64,000 nt of DNA from the NCBI GenBank assembly GCA_022828595.1, contig JAKGHH010000005.1, forward strand, positions 28,222,193-28,286,192, given 5' to 3'. The notes under the pieces were generated by a model, which saw nothing but the letters and a program-made list of their open reading frames with translations, did not search any database and was not told the DNA's origin. This document shows, piece after piece, positions 31,793-45,959 of this stretch; within the stretch, counting starts at the first letter, position 1; every line of letters starts with the position of its first letter. The stretch is from Nelumbo lutea (taxonomy: Eukaryota > Streptophyta > Magnoliopsida > Proteales > Nelumbonaceae). The position numbers and the translations under genes were made by a program.

Positions 31793-31940
31793 TTTTATTT
31801 CAATTAGGCTTGCAAGCCTTATGAGATGAACTCTATTGGGCTTGAGCTTGACATGAAGCTCGGTTTAGATCAAATTGAATCGAGTTTTTCATGAGCCAAG
31901 CTCGAATAGCTTGTGAAAAGCTTGACTCGTGGCTCTCCTA
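31660..31940. mobile_element. Probable short inverted-repeat element with (TA)n core
   Basis: CAAGCTCG/CGAGCTT-type motifs occur on both sides in opposite orientation around a TA microsatellite at about 31754-31788. The exact ends and target duplication could not be set. Confidence 0.35.
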
Positions 31941-32334
31941 CTTTGAGGTCAGAAGTATGTAGTCGGTTGGTTCATGCTTTTAGTCTCCCCAAGTCATTAA
32001 TATCCTAATTTGAATATGGTTGCTCATCATGCAATAGAGTCCAAAGTCTGATATATTTTGGCACATTGTTGCATACGATGACATTTAACAAGATTTGAAG
32101 TATCGAAAACTATTAAATTCTGATGTATTTTGGCGCGTTGTTACATATGATGACATTTAACAAGACTTGAAGTAATGGAACTATAAATAACATCAGAAGA
32201 GTGATTTTAAAAGGTGAATTTGGAGAGTTGGGATTACCTGCTACAAAAGACTTTCAACACTCTCCCAACATGATCAGACATCATACATCTTACCATGAAA
32301 TTGGGACCGACCATAAAAGTGGGACTTGTTATGT

Positions 32335-33285
32335 ATAAAATAAAGATTAAAGTATCGTTATTGGGTATTGTATCGGGCAACTTGGATACGAATACGAATA
32401 TGGATACACTTTGAAAATGCTTGGATACGAATGAAAAATATGAAAAATGCATGATTACGCTAGGAAAATACATATAAATTCCATAAATACAATAGTATCA
32501 TTAAATTTAATATCAAAATAATCACAAATAGTATATAAATACATAGGAGATGTGTATTTTAGTGATATATATGAAAAAATATATTATATTTAATACATTA
32601 GGATGCATGGATATCATATATTTTTATTTATAATGCATCAATCAAAGAGTCCAAGGCATATAAATATCTTGTTATTACTTATTAATATAAATTAAAATAT
32701 TAATTAATAATTTGTAAAAATATATAATAATTTAAATATGCATATCATTTGCAAATTTATAAATTTTAACTATTAAAATAGCTATTCTATTCTTAATATT
32801 TTATTTGTATAATTTTATTGATATTAAAAACATCTTTTTATATAAACATGGATTTGATAGATTATTTATTGTATTAGTTTATAAATTATTGCTTTTGAAT
32901 ATTATTCTTTTGAAGTTTTAGTTAGAGATTTTTTTTTTGTAATAGAGATTGAAAAAATCGCATGTAGAGACAAAAGTTAATAAAGTCTATTTTATTTTAT
33001 TTATTATCACAAGGACAAAGGTGGAATAGTAACTTAGAATTTTAGGTGTAAGCTTTGGGCGTGCTATGGTGATCTGAGTTCGAATCACTACGTCTGCACC
33101 TTTTTATAGAGAAACACTGTGTATCGATGAGTATCAACCTGTATCCATTCGTGTCGACCGATACAATGCGATACAAGCCTATACCAATACGACTCATGGG
33201 ATACGCTTCTGTTAGTAGCGTATCCTATACCGGCATAGGCCAATACCAATACGATACTATTAATATTTAAATCCTTGGCTATGAA
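32335..33285. repeat. Degenerate inverted-repeat DNA element
   Basis: The left side has AAAGTATCGTTATTGGGTATTG and the right side, inverted, has AGTATCGTATTGGTATTGG. These are sequence motifs of the CAAGGTTCAAAGTATCG element family at 43753-44003. The core is AT-rich and the ends are not resolved. Confidence 0.35.
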
Positions 33286-33289
33286 ATGC

Positions 33290-35035
33290 ATGGTGTCCAA
33301 TCATGTTGGTAGGATATTGGAACGCCTTTTGTTGCAAGTGATGCGGATCTGAATTTGGATATCTATGGATACTATAGAAAAATTAAGATATGGAAACTAA
33401 GGTCTAATGTCTTCTCTCAATAAAAAGTATTGATATGTATCAGATTGTACTTACTTGGTATCACAAAGTGCATCAGTAAGGCCAAAAATGGTTGGAAGTA
33501 TAGATCCAAAGTTTTCAACATCATACCTTCATTTTGATAATGAACATAGATATATAAAATTGGATATTACATTTGTACCTTGAAAACTAATATGTATTGT
33601 ACAATACATGCAGTATGATATGTATCAATAACTATACGTTGAAATAAAAAGAAAATTCATGAATTCTATACATTAGTGACATTAAATTTATGGTTGAAAT
33701 AGCTATAAATAAGGTATAAACATTATAAGAAACACATACTTTAATACTTAATATGAAGAAATACATTACAATCAACATACTGGATTGTTAGATAGTTCAT
33801 AATATTTTGTGTATTTAACAACAGTAAGCATGCAAATGGATATGTATTGTAATATTCTTATTTGCAGTGCAAATGTTGGTTTGATGTATGTACTTTGGTT
33901 CAGTTCTGAAAGCATTTTGTAAGGATACATTTGTTTACTGAAAATAATGGTTATCACAACTTCCAAAACATGTTTATATTTAAAATGAGAGCAAAGTTAG
34001 TATTCAAAAAATGGATACAAGCTTTAAACTCAAAGTTGGTTAATGTAGAAAATGTGGATTCCAGTCTTCGAACTTTGTATTTGTACTTATTACAATAAAA
34101 ACTGCTTGAGAAGAATACAAAATTTATCAATGTAAAATTGAACCAACTTTGCATTCTCATGAACTGGCATATTGTGCTTGTACTGAACATATTTGTTTTT
34201 GCACCACAAACACAGCTTTAGGAATGTATGCATGCAGTGGAAAGAACATTCAATAACTTGAATGATAATGCATAAACCAAGTGTCCAATGAACATGTTAT
34301 ATAGCAAATTGCTAAATATAAAGATCCATTGATGTGTTATTAATTAATTAATTTAGTTTATTAATAAAAATGAAATCTAAAAAATATACTAGTACCATGA
34401 GAATGTAAAAGATTTATAAATCTAAAAATCCAAAACACAAATTATTCTGTGTTATCATTTTTACTTTTGTATATTACCAAAGAAAGTTAATTTAATCTCA
34501 AAATTTTAATATGCTAGTTAATGGTTATATAGCTAAGTAAAAAAATTAATGTAAACTAAGTTATTATTGTGTTTAAATTTTTTATTTCCACAAATATGTT
34601 ATTATTTATTGTAGTATAATTAATAATTTAAATGAGATCCATTAAATTTTATAAGATATATAACAAATGCACTTCATAAATTTTAATTAGTAAAATAATT
34701 ATTCTTTTTTCTATTATTTGTATTTATTTTAATTTCCAAAAGTTAAAAAAAAACATCATTTGACATAAATTGTTGATGTATTAAGGGATTTGACTTATCA
34801 TTAAAAAAATTGATACAATACACCTCAAATTAGGCATATTGTATTCATTCAATGTGTTCAGGTATGAATGAGTACGTTGATACAAAAACATTTTTAAACA
34901 TTTTAAACATTAAAATGTTGGGTTGGGATCCTCTAATGATTGTAAACAAAAAAAAAGTAAAAGAAAAATAAAGTACCAATCATATCAATACACATGGATA
35001 CACATGGATTTTTAAGTAACAAAATCCATGCTCTA
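33290..35035. other. AT-rich intergenic sequence
   Basis: No gene or defined element is seen. Scattered TATCGATAC-like words suggest more decayed copies of the same short element family. Confidence 0.5.
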
Positions 35036-37440
35036 TAGCCTACTTTGGGCTTTGTGGTAAGGCCTTACCTTTTAGCCTGAGGTCGCAAGTGCAAATGTAG
35101 TCTACCTCAGAGGGTCCACGCCGAGGATTGCTTGGATCTTCTTGGGGTTTTCTTCAATGCCTTGTTGTATCACAAATAAAGTCATAGAACTTTCCCGAGC
35201 TCGCCCCAAAGGCATACTTAGTAGGGCTCAACTTCATCCAATCTCTACTTGACATTGAAGATATTGTTGAGGTCAATGATGTGTTGGTTGGCTTAGAGAT
35301 CTTCACTAACATGTCATCAACATAGGCTTCAAAGTTGTGACCGATCTAATCTTTGAATATCTTATTTACCAACCTCTAGTAGGTGGCTTCAGCATTCTTT
35401 CAACATTCTTCAACCCAAATGACATCACCTTGTAATAGTAGGTGCCGTACTCGATATTAAAGTTTATTTTCTCCTCATCGTCTAGGTGCATCCTAATCTG
35501 ATTGTAGTCAGAGAAGGCATTCATGAAACTGAAGAGTTCATGCCTTGAGGTGGCATCAACGAGGCAATCAATTCTCGTTAAGGGAAAGTTGTCTTTAGGG
35601 AAAGCTTTGTTGAGGTTTGTGAAATCAATGTAGATTTACCATTCGCCTTCCTTACCATAACTACATTATTTAACCACTTAGGGTAGTGTACCTCTCTGAT
35701 GAATTCAGCCTTAAGTAGTTTGTCCACCTCATCTCTGATCACTTCCTATCACTCTAATGCAAAGTTTTCCTTCTTTTGTCGAACTGGCTTATAGCTTGAA
35801 TCCACTTTAAGCTTGTGAGTCATGACCGAGAGATCAATTCTTGGCATGTAAGTGGAAGACCAAGGAAATACATTAGTGTTGGTTTTGAGGAAGCTTACCA
35901 ATTTGGAGCACATATCCTCTAAGAGAAGGGACCCAATTTGTACTAAGGGGATAACCACAAGGTCTTCTACAGGTTAGCCTTGGCTAGTTGGTTCATCTTT
36001 GACATCGATCCCTTTGATAAGAAAGGCTTCCTTGGTCTTTCCTTTCTATGCTACTCCATAGCATTACTTGGTGGTATGAGGATATCGCTACCTTTAAAGC
36101 ATGCAACATTGACTCACCAATGTTGGCATTATATGGAGAACTGACCTCAACAACAAGGAACTCAGTCATTAGAGTGGTGTGTTGGGGCTTTGTTCCCACT
36201 GTGAGAATTAAAGTGATATTGTCTTTTGGATTAGTCACCTTAGAGAAATTGACTAAGGGAACGTTAGTGGGATTATGTCAATCCGATGATAACTTTATCT
36301 TCTCAGAGACCTCGTAGAACAAGATGTCAGCAAAGGAGAGTGACCACCAGTGCATCATCATGGGGGTGATGACCCTTTGTAAATCACCTCAATAAAGGTG
36401 ATAACCTCCTTTGGTTTTTCTTTCTAAGTCTTGTACCCAATCTAGATTTTTCAAGTGTAGGCTTTTCTAGCAGAATATCTTTCTCTGCATGATGTTGTGT
36501 CTTTAGAAATAACATTAATGACCTTAGCTAGGAGTCTTTTGGCTAGGGGTTGGCTAATTTTGAGGCTGACCTAGATGGTTGATCTTTCGAAATGAAGTCC
36601 TTCAGATACCCTTTCCTAATGAGGGTCTTAAGCTTCTTCCTTATTTCATGATGCCTATCCATGTCATGATCAACACTGTGGTGGTACTGGCAATACTTGT
36701 CTTGATTCCCCCATTGGGGGTTTTTCTTCAACTTGGAAAGCCACCACATGAACTCTTGCTTCCTGACCTATATGAGGATGTATCTCCGATTAGCATTCAA
36801 AGCAGTGTAGTTGTCATATGATGGTGGGGCCTGCTTGGCTCATCTTTCGTCAGGAACTTAACCATGTTCTAAGGTGGCTTCTTATCAAGAGAAAAACTAA
36901 AGGCCGATGACATAAGGCCATTGGTGGCAACCACTACAGCTATAGCCACATCAAGATCCTTAACTTTGAGTGCCTCGGTGTTGAAGCACTTTATGTAATT
37001 CCAAAGTAATTTAGGTTTCTGCTTTATGGCCATAAGCATTGTTGAGGTCTTTTAGTAGTGTCAACTACTTGCAAACTGGGACATGAAGTGGTCTACAAAT
37101 TGGGCCCATGAAGTGATGGACCATGAAGGGAGACCTGACAACCATCTTTTGGTTGCACCCTTGAATGTATCTTAGAAGGCTCGAACATTAGAGTGTCAAA
37201 GAACTCGTAGAGAAGCATGATTGCACAAAAACTTTCTATGTGATCCTCTAGGTTTGGGGTTCCATCATAAGTCTCCAAGGTAGGAGCCTTGAAATCAGGT
37301 GGAAGAGGATCCATAATGATCTTGTTTATGAAGGCTTCCATCCTATTGGCTGAGTTGTGGTGATTAAAAAAGGCATCAACTCTATCCTCTTTGACTTCTT
37401 TGATTTTTGCTCGAATAGTTGTCAGCACTCATTCTTTTAC
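35036..37440 (-). mobile_element. Decayed Ty3/gypsy gag-pol fragment
   Basis: In element order on the - strand: gag (37093-37428; DPLPPDFKAPTLETYDGTPN), a CX2C-region relic with a basic tail (36543-36749; KYCQYHHSVDHDMDRHHEIR, KKLKTLIRKGYLKDF), a protease C-terminus (35993-36238; FLVVEVSSPYNANIGE, LHALKVAISSYH), and the protease-RT linker and RT start (35749-35958; NTNVFPWSSTYMPRIDLSVM, VDSSYKPVRQKKENFA). An RT relic then continues to about 35.1 kb with a degraded YVDDM. Stops and frameshifts are frequent. No LTRs, integrase or RNase H were found. The layout fits the Tat-like group of plant gypsy elements. Confidence 0.85.
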
Positions 37441-38021
37441 CCAATTCCTTCACACCACCTCCTTATAGAATCTTTTTAGACCCCAAACACATGAAAAAAT
37501 CAGACCAGCTTGAGACTTTTCAAAACACAAAAGTCCCCTTTCACATGTAAGCACCGCAATTATGTGTTGAATTTTATAACCAAACTCCTAAGATTCATTG
37601 TTCATAGCAATCTCCCCTCCAATGGTCCTAATCCACACAATGTTAAAACCTTAAATCCACAAAATCAAATCTAACATGTTCATTTCTTCAAGGACATTAA
37701 GATACAATCAACCCTCCAATTCCTAACCTAATTCTACAACGATTAACCTAAAAAATGATAAGATTCCATCACCTCGACAACCTTGAATGAATAAAATGAG
37801 ACAACCAAGATTAACAAATTCCTTCTCATATCTAAACCATCCACCCTACTCATCTCAACCATAGACCAAATTTCAACTAATATTTTCCTTGTTCAACCAT
37901 CTGATCGACAAATATACCAATTTGATGGCTATGATTAAATTGCACAAGAAATTATATCCCAAGCAACCAAGCACCTCTTGTTAAGTCCAAAATCCTCAAA
38001 ATAACCCACCTATCCAAATTC

Positions 38022-38294
38022 TAGAAACGATAATGCACAAGAAATGTGCATGACCCATGCACGTATCCAACTCAAGAGTCCTAAGCTCTCTAATGCTGTA
38101 TTACTTATCTTTGTAAGATAATTCTTATCCTAATAAGATAAGTCTTATCATAGATAGGAGTCAATCTAATCCCATCCTAGATTGGATAGGAATCAAGCTT
38201 GTAAATCTCATCTCTTGTATCCTATTTAAATAGTAAGAAAGAACCGAATAAGTCATCGGTCATTTAATCAAATCATCGCTCTCTTATTATGTTA
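38022..38294 (+). repeat. Copia 5' LTR
   Basis: A 273-bp direct repeat of 42324-42596 with a CTATTTAAATAG promoter-like segment near its middle. Confidence 0.92.
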
Positions 38295-38334
38295 TGGTAT
38301 TAGAGCCATAAGCATTCAGTTTAAGACCTCCACC

Positions 38335-41300
38335 ATGTCTTCCACCACGTCGACCAACTCTATCAACCAACTAAACTTTGGTGCATCGGGAAATCATATT
38401 TCTCAATTGATTTCGGTTTGGTTGGATGGATCCAACTACATCATATGGCATTTTCAGGTTGAAAACGCTCTTCTGAGTCATGAGCTCCTTGGGCATGTCG
38501 ATGGGACAACTCCTTGTCCACCTCATTCTATGGTGAATTCAACCACCTCAGGATCTTCTACTTCAATGGAAGAACCTTATATGCAGTGGGTCAAGCAAGA
38601 TCGTTATATTTTCATTTGGCTATTAGCCTCTCTAATAGAAGCAACACTAGCCTAGGCCGTAGGAAGCAAGGCAGACAGAGAAGTTTGGATAACCCTTGAG
38701 AATCTATACTCCCGTCGAGGTATAGCTAGTGTCGTTGGTCTCAGGAATGAACTTGGAGCATTATGAAAGAATGATCTTTGCATGTCTAATTATTTCTCCA
38801 AAGGCTCAAAATGTTTAGTGATAAGCTAGCTATAATTGGGGAACCATTGGATAATTCACAATTAATTCATCATACACTCAATGGGCTTGGACCAATCTAT
38901 GATGCATTCTCTATGAAAATTATTACTCATATAGATGAGATATCCTTTGCCAGTTTACAAGGTATGCTTTTAACTCATGAGAATTGCTTACTTCATTCCA
39001 TACCTTCATCTACACAGGCTAGCTCTCCTTCAGCAAACATTGCCTCCAAAAACAAAGATTATAAAACTTAACCAAAATATAATCAACTTGAACTACCTCA
39101 GACGGGTAATGGGTCCTCTAAACCTTCCAAATATAGTAATAATCCTTGTCAGATTTGTGGAGGTCGAAATCATTTTGCCAAGTACTGTCAGAAACTTCTT
39201 GCACACATTGAAAATCTGAAGAACCCTAAACGTCAATAGCCTCTGGCCTATACTACTACAGCAAGTCATGATAAGCCGAACCTAGATATTTGGTTTTCTG
39301 ATTTTGGTGCAACACATCATCTCACTTCTGATTTGAATAAACTCCAGATTCACTCTGACTATGATGGTTCTGATCGTATCTCCATTAGCGACAGTTTAGG
39401 TTTTCCAATTACTCATTATGGCTCTTCTACTGTATCTGTTTTACCTTCCAAATCATTTGGTTATGAATGATATTTTTCATGTTCCTCAAATTTCCCTCAA
39501 TCTATTATATGTGGCTCACTTTTTTGTCGATAATAATGTTTATTTTGAATTTCATCCTCATGAGTTCTTTGTGAAGGATCGACGCATCGGGATGATACTT
39601 CTTTAAGGGACAAATAAGAATGGTCTCTACTAGCCTCATCTTCCAATCAAATTACTGACTATGGCTCCTAGTCCTACTGCATTTGTGGGTACTTATACCA
39701 GCCCTGACATTTGGCATCATCGACTGGGTCACCCTGCTCTTAGAGTGACTCAAAAACTTATCTCCTCTCATAGCTTACCAATAGTCTCTAGTGATGATTT
39801 ATCTTTTTGTTCAACTTGCTCAATAGCTAAAAGTCATGTACTCCTCTTCCCTCATAATCATGCTATTAATAACTCTCCTTTATAATTTATTCATTGTGAT
39901 TTGTGGGGACCTTTTCCTGTAACATCTGCTTCTGGTTATCGTTATTGCATTCTTTTTATTGATGGTTTCAGTCGTTATTGTTGGATATTTCTGTTTACTT
40001 GCAAATCTGAGGCATTCAATATCTTCTTAAAATTTAAAGCCAATGTAGAATTACTCTTTGATGTCAAAATTCAATATTTTCAAAGTGATGGTGTTTCCTA
40101 ATTCAGACTGTTGAAAGCTACTTCAACCATGTTAAGATTTATCGGTGAATATCATGCCCACATACTTAAGCTTAGAATGGTCATGCTGAACGCAAACATC
40201 GACATGTTGTCGAAATGGGTCTTGTACGTATTACCCATGCTGTAGTTCCTCCTAAATATTGGTTTGAGTCTTTCTCTATTGTTGTCTATCTCATCAATTG
40301 GCTCCCTACTTTGGTACTTGGATCACGCTCTCCGTTTGAGAAGTTATTTGGCCATCCACCTGACTACATCAGGCTCCGTGCCTTTGGGTGTAAACTTTTT
40401 CCACATATCCAACCATATAATAAACACAAGTTGCAGCCTTGATCTCTTTCCTATGTGTTTCTTGGGTATTCCAATTCTCACAAGGGGTATGTTTGCTTAC
40501 ATCACCCCACGGGAAGGATCTTTATCTCTTGCAATGTTGTTTTTAATGAGGATTGCTTTCTGTTTATTACTTCCACTATCACTCCACTAGCCATGACATC
40601 TTTTCCATTTGGAGCTCTCCCCTTGTTGCTTCTGAATTGGTTCCTCTAGTTGAAGCTTCTTCCCCGACTCTGCCTCCCTCTCAGTATGATGTACAACCAA
40701 CTTTGAGATGAATTCAACTTCCTTAATCATGTTGTCATCCTCCTCCTTATATTCCATGATCACTCGAGCTTGGCATGGAATTTTTAAACCCAATCCAAGG
40801 TATGCTCTACTTGCTAGTCCACTTTTGGAATCATAACCAACATGTTATACTCAGGCTCACAAGGATACTTGATGGGTCCTTGCTATGACTAATGAGTATC
40901 GAGCTTTGCTTCATAACAATACTTGGTCTCTTGTTCCACATCCTCCTAATAAGAATTGAATGCTTCAAAGCTCGTCTTGTTGCGAAAGGGTACTCTCAAA
41001 AAGCCGGCCTTGATTATGATGAAACATTTAGTTTTGTGGTGAAACCAACTACTATTCTCACAGTTTTATCTCTTGCAGTTTCATTCAATTGGGATGTTCG
41101 GCAGTTGGATGTGAGCAATGCCTTCTTACATGGCAATATTTTAGAGGAAATATATATGAAGCAACCTGTTGGGTTTGTTGACCCTAGATTCCAAATCATG
41201 TTTGTCGTCTCCATCGATCATTATATGGCTTGAAGCAAGCCCCACGTGCCTGGTTTACAAGCCTGCATGATTCTTTTCTATCCTTAATGTTCCTCGAATC

Positions 41301-42300
41301 CAGAGCCGACACCTCCTTATTTATCTCTCCCTCTACCTCTGGCATTGTTATGGTTCTTGTCTATGTGGATGATATCATCATCACCGGATCTTCTTCCACA
41401 ACCATCAGCTCTCTGAATCAGCGCCTTGCTTCTTAGTTTTCTCTTTGAGATTTGGGTCCCGCACATTACTTTCTTGGCATTGAACTTTATAGATCATCGA
41501 CTAGATTTCACCTATCTCAACACAAGTATATTGATGATCTTCTTCATCGCGCTCAGCTTCATGATGCAAAGCATCTCTCCACTCCTATGTCTGCTTCCAC
41601 TCGGCTCACGAATTCGAAAGGAGAACCTCTCACCGACCCCACCCCCTATCGTAGTATTGTGGGTGCTCTCTAGTACGTGACTATTACTTGCCCGAAAATC
41701 TCCTTTGAAGTCAACAAAGTTTGTTAGTTCATGCAAATTCCCACTACTGTCCACTAGGTTGCTGCCAATAGAATACTTCGATACCTAAAAGGTACAATTA
41801 GTTATGGTTTGCTTCTTTGACCAAGTCGCGCATCCTTTCTCATTGCCTATTCTGATGCTGATTGGGGGAGTTGTCTCATGGATCGTCACTTTCAAAGTGG
41901 CTATTGTGTGTTCTTTAGACCAAATCTAATTTCTTGGAGTTCCAAAAAGTAGCCGACTATGGCTCAGCCTAGCACTGAATCTTAATATTGAAGTTTGGCT
42001 TCTATAGCTATTGAAGTTCTATGGCTTTGTATGCTTCTTCAAGAGTTAGGTACCTCTCCCTCTCTGTGCCTCCTCTGCTATGGTGTGACAATATGGGAGT
42101 GAAATTCCTTGCTACTAATCCTATACTTCACTCTCATTCTAAGCACATCGAGTTAGGCATTCATTTTATTTGCAAGAAAGTAGCAGCCAAGCCCATTAAT
42201 GTATGATTCATTCTCTTGGCTGGCCAACTAGCAGACATTCTCACGAAGCCTCTTGGTCAATCTCAATTTGAACTACTTTGCACCAAGCTCATTGTCTCTC
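38335..42300 (+). pseudogene. Copia gag-pol polyprotein, broken
   Basis: Domains in order: gag (38335-39071; starts MSSTTSTNSINQLNFG, with YIIWHFQVENAL), CCHC knuckle CQICGGRNHFAKYC (39147-39188), protease relic WFSDFGATHH in place of the usual W-x-DSGA (39291-39320), GAG_pre-integrase HHCC segment IWHHRLGHPALR with CSTCSIAKSH (39709-39840), integrase core LFIDGFSRYCWIF (39940-40100), RT (40965-41450; [41 protein letters not shown]) and RNase H (41845-42290; [21 protein letters not shown]). Many stops and several frameshifts make it non-functional. Confidence 0.92.
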
Positions 42301-42323
42301 CTACAGCTACGATTGAGGGGGGG

Positions 42324-42596
42324 TGTAAGCGATAATGCACAACAAACGTGAATGAGCCATGCACATATCCAACTCAAGAGTCCTAAGTTCTCTAATGTTG
42401 TATTACTTATCTTTGTAAGATAGCTCTTATCCTAATAAGATAAGTCTTATCATAGATAGGAATCAATCTAATCCTATCCTAGATTAGATAAGAATCAAGC
42501 TTGTAAATCTGATCTCTTGTATCCTATTTAAATAGTAAGAAAGAACCAAATAGATCATTGGCCATTTAATCAAATCATCACTCTCTTATTCTATTA
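42324..42596 (+). repeat. Copia 3' LTR
   Basis: Starts TGTAAGCGATAATGC after the purine tract and is the same length as the 5' LTR. Confidence 0.92.
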
Positions 42597-42601
42597 AATT
42601 C

Positions 42602-43744
42602 ATCCAATATACTCCAAAACAAATAAGATTTCACTTTGAGTCTTCTCATTAACTGACGAATCATAAGCCAAAATCTTGATCTGAACTAAATCTTTCAATC
42701 ATGCCTCTGATCAAATATCAAACTTTTTCATCAAATTCAAGACATTTAAAAATGATTACCCACCAAATTTCATCTACAAATTCCCTCATTTATAACCTTT
42801 CATCAAACAAGATTTTATTTTAGCAAATTTCATTGACTAGAGTTTATCAGCCATGTATCTCCATTATTCTATCCTTATTTGACCAATTAAACATCACCAC
42901 TGTGTTTAGAAACCCAAAAAACCCCCAATACGTTAAATTTCAGACAAAATTCCACTATTTAACCATTAAACAAGCAAATTTTCATTTTAAGCCTTCTTAT
43001 TTATTAAGAAATTATAAACCAATATCTTGATCTTAATCAAATCATTCAATCCACACCTCGGATGCTACCAAGTTGAAAGTTCAATTACATAAACAACACC
43101 AATTGATGCTGTCAAATTCTACAACGAGGTGTGGTCCTAAGGACAAGGACTTAGACGGTCAAGTTAATTGAGGTCTTAGAAAGCCGAGATGCCAATGTTA
43201 GAGAATAGTAAGAGCAAGTAGGAGTGACGTAGTAATAGTTGATGTCTCTCCCAAAGCAACGTCATAAGCTCTCTGTAATAGTTCCACATGTGGTGTGCCA
43301 TTAAGGCAATAACCACGTGGCCAAGTGTTACTGTCATATATGCACCGGAAGGCTTGGTGAAGGCCGTGCAAATTAATTGCTGTACCCGTGCAATGGCACC
43401 GAGGAATGGCAACGGGTAGGGTACCCGTGAAAATTAATTGCCCTACCCATTCTCAAATCCACCTATCTATCCCTAATTCCAAATCCGTTTCAAATCCATT
43501 TAACTTTTTCCCTCAATTTCTCAAACCCGTTAAACCCGTCCTGACCCGCCCCATCTATTAAACCCCTTGACCAAATGTTTTATACTAAAAAAAGTTCCCT
43601 AATGCTAATAGTGTGACTTGAAGCCAAATCAATTTATGATAACACCAAATCTCTTAACACTACTTTAAGCCATTAAGTCATCTTGCTTTTTTGTGTTATT
43701 TAATGAAATAATATAAATTTTATTAACTTTTGTGTTCATCAAAA
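42602..43744. other. Intergenic sequence, no gene seen
   Basis: AT-rich. A segment at about 43385-43560 has ACCCGT/ACGGGT words in opposite orientations, probably another short inverted-repeat element that could not be delimited. Confidence 0.45.
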
Positions 43745-43752
43745 CAATCAAT

Positions 43753-44003
43753 CAAGGTTCAAAGTATCGACACGTACCGACTCGTATTGGCCTATATAGT
43801 TCCAGGACCCCTCTGATATGCCCCTATAGTGAGTGTATCGGGGGTCTAACCAGATCAATGTGTGGAGGCAGCCTAAACCGGCTCCCCTAAACCTATTGCA
43901 AAAAATAAAAAATAAAAAAAAAAATAAAAACACTAAAAATCTGTATTGATTCGCCCGATACACCCATACCGGTGGATCGGGCATACCGATATTTTGAACC
44001 TTG
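43753..44003. mobile_element. hAT-like MITE, 251 bp
   Basis: Perfect 8-bp flanks CAATCAAT (43745-43752, 44004-44011). Terminal inverted repeat CAAGGTTCAAAGTATCG / CAAGGTTCAAAATATCGG. No coding capacity. Confidence 0.85.
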
Positions 44004-44854
44004 CAATCAATGCATGTATATGATTTTAATCCCAAGAATTTTATAATTAGCATTTTATAACTATATGAAATAAATAATCTATCAAATCCAAATTTACATC
44101 AAATGATTATTTTAATCCCAAAAAATTTATACAAATAAAATATTAATAATAGAATAATTATCTTAGTACTTAAAATTTATAAATTTTTGCATGATATATA
44201 ATATAATAGGTTCATATATATGCGTCCCAGGTATCAAGTATCGAATACCCTAAAGTTAAAACCTAAATTCGTCCCAAACCCTATAGGATTTTGATAATTG
44301 GGTCCTATTAGGGACAGAACCGATTGGATACCCAAAAATTTCCACGAAATTGACATCCTAATGAAACCTCAATAAGTTGAATGGGAAATGACACAATCGT
44401 CTTCCGAGGCCTGCACAATGAGTATGATACCAATGGGTGTGCCATGTGTTTGAACATGATTGGGGGATGAAATTGGCTATGTCAAGGCTAATGAGTGTTG
44501 ATGACTTCATGGCGTTAGTATGCAAACGAGAGTGAGAGGCAGAGCCAATCAACCTCATACACACATTTTTCTTTTCATTTTTGTTTTAAATTTTTGCATA
44601 ATGATATACTGGAATTTTGTTAACAATTTAATTAACCGAGATTAACACGACAATAATACTGATCTACCTAAAATGTTGGAATCCAATCTCATATTTGGAC
44701 AATGACAACTAATGGCTGCCTTTTTATGGCGGTTATTACTTACTCACGTCTAAGACACCGACCTCTTTGTGAAGGGAGGTCCCTGTTGATTAAAAGACAA
44801 TGAGTTGAATCCCTTGATTTTTTGTGTTATAGGGTTAGGGTTAAGGTTAGGGGT

Positions 44855-45270
44855 GTAAATAGATCGGATCATGATCCGATTCGAGATCTGATTCTATTTT
44901 GTTGAATTTGGATCACTCCTATTTGGATCTTTGGATCGGGTATTTGTTATATATTATATATATTTTTTTATAAATTTGTTATATTATTTATTTTTTTATA
45001 AAAAATATGTATATAAGATAAAAATAATTAAAAAATATTTGTATCTTTTTTCTTTTATTTATATTAATATATTTCATTTTTTAATAGTTTATTAATTTTT
45101 AAAGAAAACAAATCTAATCGAATCAGATTCAAAAATCCAATTTACCGATAGTATTTGAATTCAAATCGAATCCAATTAAATCCAGTCGGATCTTCATTTC
45201 AAAAATCCGACATAAACAGTGTCAAATCAAATTCTAATATACTATATGAGCCGATCTATTTACATGTTAA
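44855..45270. mobile_element. Possible hAT-like MITE
   Basis: The left end is TAGGGGTGTAAATAGATCGG and the inverted right end reads TAACATGTAAATAGATCGGC. The right terminus is degraded and the flanks do not match, so the boundary is approximate. Confidence 0.5.
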
Positions 45271-45479
45271 AAGTGACAAACCTGCCCAACCATGCTGAAT
45301 CAACTTTAGCTCAGATTAATGGAGCCTTTGTTTGCGTCCTGATTAAGGTTGTCAACACTAAACCCAGCCCTGAAATTTGCTGGCCCGGGCCCGCCCACAA
45401 TTTTCAGGTCGGGCCAGGCTTAAAATGATCAACACCAGTCAATGCTAAGCTACCCTTTGTCCTGGGCTGGGTTTAAATT

Positions 45480-45950
45480 ACTATTATTATTCTAACAGTT
45501 ATTAATTACTATTATAAATAACAGTAATTATTGTTATAATAACAGTAATTGCTGATTATTACAATAATTTAATAAATATATAATTAGTGATTATAATTAA
45601 TAATTACTGTTATTATAAATATTGTTAATAAATAGATATTTAGTTTAATTTTATTTTAAATTAAAATTATAAATATTGTTATTAATAAATTTAGTAATTA
45701 TTGTTATATTAAAAATAATTAAGAATGTTATTAAAAATATCGTTATTGATTATTTAATAAAATATTATAATTACTATTACTAATAAATACTGTAAATTTA
45801 ATTTAATAAATATTGTTAATAAATCCTATTCATAAATTTAATATTTACTATTTTATTAAAAATAACTAAATAATATTATTAAAACTATCATTAATGATTA
45901 TTTAATTAAATAGTATAATTACTTACTATTATTGATAAATGTTGTTAATT
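45480..45950. repeat. AT-rich low-complexity tract
   Basis: Almost entirely A/T with recurring ATTATTAATAA words. It separates a CCCGGGCCCG-containing segment from the tandem array. Confidence 0.75.
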
Positions 45951-45959
45951 ACATTTTGA

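Larger units (their letters stand above)
38022..42596 (+). mobile_element. Complete Ty1/copia retrotransposon, inactive
   Basis: The LTRs are 38022-38294 and 42324-42596, each 273 bp, and the flanks are AATTC on both sides (38017-38021, 42597-42601). The primer-binding site TGGTATTAGAGCC starts at 38295, immediately after the 5' LTR, and the polypurine tract GAGGGGGGG lies just before the 3' LTR. By eye the LTRs differ at about 25 positions (about 9%), so the insertion is old. The first bases of the 5' LTR have mutated (TAGAAACG against TGTAAGCG). Confidence 0.95.
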
